Shown piece by piece: positions 5,842-8,300 of a DNA stretch of 8,300 nt (positions are counted from its first letter, which is position 1; every line of letters begins with the position of its first letter). The stretch spans positions 1 to 8,300 of the forward strand of contig JAGAXP010000174.1 of NCBI GenBank assembly GCA_017940955.1, in the 5' to 3' direction. The position numbers were made by a program, and so were the translations under genes. Below the pieces are notes generated by a model. The model did not search any database. It saw nothing but the letters and a program-made list of their open reading frames with translations, and was not told the origin of the DNA. Origin of the DNA: Oribacterium sp. Its GTDB lineage: Bacteria; Bacillota_A; Clostridia; Lachnospirales; Lachnospiraceae.

Positions 5842-5875
5842 ATGCCATATGGAAACAGTCTCTTCCCTATGGCAT
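5842..5875 (-). promoter_or_regulatory. first leader stem-loop, shares core with the terminator
   Basis: ATGCCATA (minus strand, 5875-5868) pairs perfectly with TATGGCAT (5849-5842) around an 18-nt loop, with two further G-C pairs possible inside. Its 3' arm (GGCATTT) can also pair with the terminator's AGATGCC. The two stem-loops could therefore exchange partners. Regulatory use is inferred. Confidence 0.45.
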
Positions 5876-5977
5876 AGTTTTCAGTTTTGCCGCTCCCTGG
5901 TATGCATCCCTAAACCCCTGACAGAGATCTGAACGGTCAGCAGTATCAAGAATCAGATTTAATATGACAGCGCTGCC

Positions 5978-6604
5978 TTACGAAACCCTTTTGGCAAACG
6001 AAGTCGCTCCTTTTCCGGTCAAAGAAATAGGACTGCGCCTCGAAAACCTTGATTCTATAAGGCTTTTCCGGTTTAGTCCTATTTTGACACAATCATCAAT
6101 GTCTACAATCCAATCATTACCATCATTCATCATATCGAGTGCTGTTAGGATTGCTTGCTGTGCACATCTATTAGGTCTGAATCCGTAACTGTGGTCATGG
6201 AATTGTTCCTCATAGATTGGTGTTAAAACCTGGGCAATGGCTTGTTGTATGAATCTGTCTGTTACTGTTGGTACTCCTAGGTTTCTGACACCGCCATCAG
6301 GCTTTGGTATCTCCACTCTTCGTACTGGCTGAGGTTTATACTTTCTTGTCCTCAACTGTTCCTTGATGCTTTCGCCGTTCTTTGCAAGGTGTTCTCCGAG
6401 TTCCGTGTACTTCATTCCATCCACGCCCTCGGCGCCTTTATTACGTACGACTTGCAGATATGCTCTGTTGAGGTTATCGCTAGATAGTATCTGCTCCATT
6501 AGACTACTTGTGTCCATGCGTTCTTTCCTTTCCGCCTCGCTTGATTTGACCACCTTTACCCCGATTAATTCGGCAGATGTTGTCATTTCTGCAATACGAG
6601 ACAT
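5978..6604 (-). pseudogene. ltrA: group II intron reverse transcriptase/maturase, truncated after motif A start
   Basis: The N-terminal part is a clear class C intron-encoded RT. It has SLMEQILSSDNLNRAYLQVV, RNKGAEGVDGM (RT0), VRRVEIPKPDGGVRNLGVPT (RT1), FIQQAIAQVLTPIYEEQ and HDHSYGFRPNRCAQQAI (RT2), then WIVDID where motif A begins. Family members continue with a LEKFFDTVNHD-type sequence. Here, after codon 6095-6097, the frame runs into 39 unrelated residues and stops at 5978. The YADD active site, thumb and maturase domain are missing, so the product cannot be an active RT. ATG 6604 has no close binding site; ATG 6517 has AAGGA 8 nt upstream and may be the true start. Interruption by ICE insertion is the simplest cause. 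Confidence 0.88.
6010..6084. repeat. direct and inverted repeats at the element end
   Basis: The direct repeat CTTTTCCGGT occurs at 6010-6019 and 6063-6072. The inverted repeat AAATAGGACT (6025-6034) and AGTCCTATTT (6075-6084) is perfect over 10 bp. All four lie within about 85 bp of the inferred junction, as expected for recombinase, excisionase or regulator binding sites at an ICE end. No protein partner is visible in the window. Confidence 0.5.
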
Positions 6605-7005
6605 ACTCAAACTTATTGATTGTTCACCCCTTCACTCCATCTCCGTTACAGAGACTTCTTCGCTACTATGGGTTCGGCTGACTTCTCACAGTTCGTTGTT
6701 ACTGGGCTAATGGAACCTCTGTGAGACCTCCACGCTTAAGGTACACGCTCTTTCTCTCCATATATCCGCCACATCTACTCTGCTACTACAAATGTGATAG
6801 TTATTAGACTTCGTTGCTTTTTGCCAACTTATCTCTCGTAGCCTAGCCTTATATGTGATTTCTGTCCGTCGGACCAGAGATTTGCTTACAGCTTCCTTCA
6901 GATTCCACCTCACGATGGACACCCTTGCTGTTCAGCTATACACTTCCCACTATCTGGGCGTGTTCGGGACTTGCACCCGTTAGAGCGCGCCCATGGCGCG
7001 CAAAC
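6095..7005 (-). ncRNA. group IIC intron, 5' part (domains I to part of IV)
   Basis: The RNA-coding part runs from about 7005 to 6605 and then into the RT gene in domain IV. The 5' end reads GTTTGCGCGCC, near the usual GUGYG start. Blocks conserved in class C introns such as that of Oceanobacillus iheyensis follow in order: GGGTGCAAGTCCCGAAC, CAAGGGTGTCC, GTGGAATCTGAAGGAAGC, ATATAAGGCTAGG, GTGGAGGTCT and AGAAGTCAGC. The intron begins 5 nt past a terminator stem, the preferred target of class C introns. Domains V and VI are absent, so this fragment cannot splice alone. Confidence 0.82.
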
Positions 7006-7010
7006 CAAGA

Positions 7011-7038
7011 AAAGGACGAGCCTTTTGACTCGTCCTTT
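7011..7038 (-). terminator. strong terminator of the surface protein gene, intron target
   Basis: AAAGGACGAG (minus, 7038-7029) pairs perfectly with CTCGTCCTTT (7020-7011) around an 8-nt loop, followed by TCTT. It begins 16 nt after the stop codon at 7055. The plus strand also has a T-rich flank, so it may work both ways. The group II intron is inserted directly downstream. Confidence 0.85.
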
Positions 7039-7054
7039 CTTATGTGTATACAAA

Positions 7055-8300
7055 TTATTTATTGAAGCTGTCTTTGTTGTTAGACTTAACCTTGATGTTC
7101 TTTCTTCTTGCATACTCTTCTACTGAGATTCCAGCAGCTGCTGCGAGTATTGCAACGATCCACCATGGGAATGATGCCTGTTTTTCGGCCGGATCTGCTG
7201 CCTTTGCTGACTCTTCATCAACAATTGTTACAGCCTCACCCTGAGCCGTATTTTCTTCAGTATTCTTTGGCTCTGACTCTGCTACAACAGCTTCTTTATC
7301 TGATTCTGAAGCCGTATTATCAGTTACTGCCTCATTTGTTTCTACTGCCTTGTTCTCTGACTTTGAAGCTTTGTTATCAGAAGTCTTATTTGCTTCTTTC
7401 TTTGTGTCAGTTGCTACCTTAGTAGTTGTCTTGGCTGTATCAGAAGTAGTTGCAACTCTCTTCGCTCCAAGAACCTGTGCTCCATCAGCTGCTACAAGAG
7501 ATGACACTGTTACTGCTCCATCTGCAGAAGCAGGTGCAGCTACTTCGTTAGTTACTACAGCTGTGATTACTGAAGAACCTTCACCTTCTGTAAAAGCTTC
7601 GCTATCTGTCTCATTCTGAGAATTAGCGCCTTCATTCTGCTTTGCAGCTTCTTCTGCTCTCTTTGCAGCTTCTTCCTGAAGTCTCTTAGCCTCATTAAGA
7701 TCCTGTGTTTTCTTTGTTAAAGTAACCTTTGCAGTTTCAAGCTGCTGATTAGTCTCTTTAAGGTTTACTTTTGCATTTTCAACATTTTCTTTTGCTGTAG
7801 CTACAGCTCTTCTTAAATCTGCAAGTCTGGCGTTAAGTGCTGCCTTATCGAGAGTAGCATTTGCCTGAACGTTCTTTATAGCATTAAGGAGTATATTGAG
7901 CTGATTCTGAGCATTTGTTACTCTGTCAGCTGCGGCTGCAGCTGCCTTGTTAAGTGAAGCGTAGGCATCACGAGCTTTGTTATAGCCTTCATTCGCTTTC
8001 GCAAGAGTAGAATATGCAATATTTGCATAATAGCTAGCATATTCCGCTTCTTCCAAAGCATTCTTTGAATCTGTATTATTCTGTTTTGCTGTCTCAAGCT
8101 CTGCCTTTGCATCTTTATTATTCTGCTTGGCTATCTCAAGCTCTGCCTTTGCATCTTTATTATTCTGCTTGGCTATCTCAAGCTCTGCCTTTGCTGCTTT
8201 ATTATTCTGCTTGGCTGTCTCAAGCTCTGCCTTTGCTGCTGCATTATTCTGCTTTGCTGTCTCAAGCTCTGCCTTTGCTACTGCGTTGTTCTGCTTAGCA
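7055..8300 (-). CDS. repetitive coiled-coil surface protein with C-terminal membrane anchor, 5' end beyond window
   Basis: There are 414 codons visible, and the frame is still open at 8300. The order is six 14-residue repeats (8299-8048), then a long alanine-, lysine- and glutamine-rich coiled coil ([26 protein letters not shown]-like heptads). A threonine- and serine-rich linker with repeated charged residues follows. The end has [15 protein letters not shown] as a membrane segment and a positive tail ARRKNIKVK. There is no LPXTG sortase motif, so anchoring is probably by the C-terminal helix. A VLGAKR motif lies between coiled coil and linker and resembles VLGARR-type motifs I recall in Lachnospiraceae surface proteins. 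A rod-like adhesin or cell-wall-spanning role is likely; the ligand is unknown. The TTG at 8056 is an internal codon, not a start. Confidence 0.82.
   Translation of the reverse strand, partial: AKQNNAVAKAELETAKQNNAAAKAELETAKQNNKAAKAELEIAKQNNKDAKAELEIAKQNNKDAKAELETAKQNNTDSKNALEEAEYASYYANIAYSTLAKANEGYNKARDAYASLNKAAAAAADRVTNAQNQLNILLNAIKNVQANATLDKAALNARLADLRRAVATAKENVENAKVNLKETNQQLETAKVTLTKKTQDLNEAKRLQEEAAKRAEEAAKQNEGANSQNETDSEAFTEGEGSSVITAVVTNEVAAPASADGAVTVSSLVAADGAQVLGAKRVATTSDTAKTTTKVATDTKKEANKTSDNKASKSENKAVETNEAVTDNTASESDKEAVVAESEPKNTEENTAQGEAVTIVDEESAKAADPAEKQASFPWWIVAILAAAAGISVEEYARRKNIKVKSNNKDSFNK
8048..8299 (-). repeat. 42-bp tandem repeats encoding a 14-residue coiled-coil unit
   Basis: Units begin at 8299, 8257, 8215, 8173, 8131 and 8089 on the minus strand. 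The consensus is AKQNN(A/K)(A/D)AKAELE(T/I); the sixth copy is degenerate ([14 protein letters not shown]). Fourteen residues equal two heptads. Five copies are nearly identical in DNA and could expand or contract by recombination. More copies probably lie beyond the window. Confidence 0.92.

Larger units (their letters stand above)
1..6094 (-). mobile_element. one end of an integrative and conjugative element (ICE), plasmid-like maintenance module
   Basis: A single co-directed block carries parA, parB, a RepA_N-type initiator, several short accessory genes and pcfB. This combination is typical of clostridial ICEs with a plasmid-like replication and partition module next to conjugation genes. 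The right boundary is placed near 6094 because the group II intron reverse transcriptase reading frame there switches abruptly from conserved RT sequence to unrelated sequence. No integrase or recombinase gene lies in the window, so it should be elsewhere in the element, probably at the other end. The block could instead be an integrated plasmid. The left end is outside the window, and the exact junction base cannot be fixed without the uninterrupted intron. Confidence 0.72.
5838..6094 (-). other. gene-free end segment of the ICE and operon leader
   Basis: There is no convincing gene between the intron junction and the leader terminator. The segment holds the repeat cluster at 6010-6084 and a perfect 8-bp stem-loop at 5842-5875. 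The only open frame is the non-homologous tail of the truncated RT, which stops at 5978. I found no strong -35/-10 pair; the operon promoter should lie here. Confidence 0.5.

Noticed and set aside
6060..6110. Plus-strand TTGACA near 6084 as a promoter
   Set aside because: No matching -10 hexamer at proper spacing (AATCCA only), and no plus-strand gene follows.
6707..7113. Two overlapping minus-strand frames of 71 and 67 codons
   Set aside because: They lie across conserved group IIC intron RNA blocks and the terminator, and have no protein-like pattern or binding sites.
8065..8298. Plus-strand repetitive frame ([13 protein letters not shown] repeats)
   Set aside because: It is the antisense image of the 42-bp repeats in the surface protein gene; its repetition comes only from that gene.
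8048..8299. Possible CRISPR array because of regular direct repeats
   Set aside because: The repeats are contiguous 42-bp units with no unique spacers, in frame with a protein; no cas genes are nearby.

Overview
The window looks like DNA from a low-to-moderate-GC Firmicute, most likely a gut or rumen Lachnospiraceae-type anaerobe. The evidence is strong AGGAGG-type ribosome binding sites on nearly every gene, partition and replication proteins of clostridial type, a class C group II intron, and a repetitive membrane-anchored surface protein. Every gene I accept is on the minus strand, so the biological order runs from high to low coordinates. The species call is inference from family resemblance; no database was searched.

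Two blocks meet near 6094. The right block (about 6095-8300) is resident DNA. It holds the 3' part of a coiled-coil surface protein gene (7055 to beyond 8300), that gene's strong terminator (7011-7038), and the 5' part of a group IIC intron inserted just past the terminator (7005 down to about 6095). The intron's reverse transcriptase reading frame stops matching its family at motif A (VDID, 6095-6103). The rest of the RT and the intron's 3' domains are absent.

The left block (1 to about 6094) is one end of a plasmid-like integrative and conjugative element (ICE). It has a gene-free end with short inverted and direct repeats (6010-6084) and a leader with two tandem stem-loops, the second a terminator (5804-5837). 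A compact operon follows: small unknown protein (5763), DUF3970-like protein (5515), ParA (5319), ParB (4544), RepA_N/DUF6017-type replication initiator (3627), DUF6050-like membrane protein (2570), and three accessory proteins (2147, 1387, 965). A terminator (508-556) closes it. A leader region with a possible leader peptide then precedes pcfB (start 373), the first conjugation gene, which runs off the window edge. ParA and ParB would keep an excised circular or replicating form stable, RepA would replicate it, and PcfB would help dock the relaxosome at the coupling protein.

The strongest hidden signal is a replication origin inside repA. Four 15-bp iterons sit at an exact 23-bp pitch, with a fifth 55 bp away. 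A perfect DnaA box, a near-perfect second one and an A+T-rich tract lie beside them. Because 23 is not a multiple of 3, the iterons are read in all three codon phases, so DNA-level selection explains them better than peptide repeats. Other points are a perfect 27-bp palindrome inside parB (possible centromere), attenuator-like leaders before both the partition/replication operon and pcfB, and the prediction that the missing RT and intron 3' half lies at the far end of the ICE.
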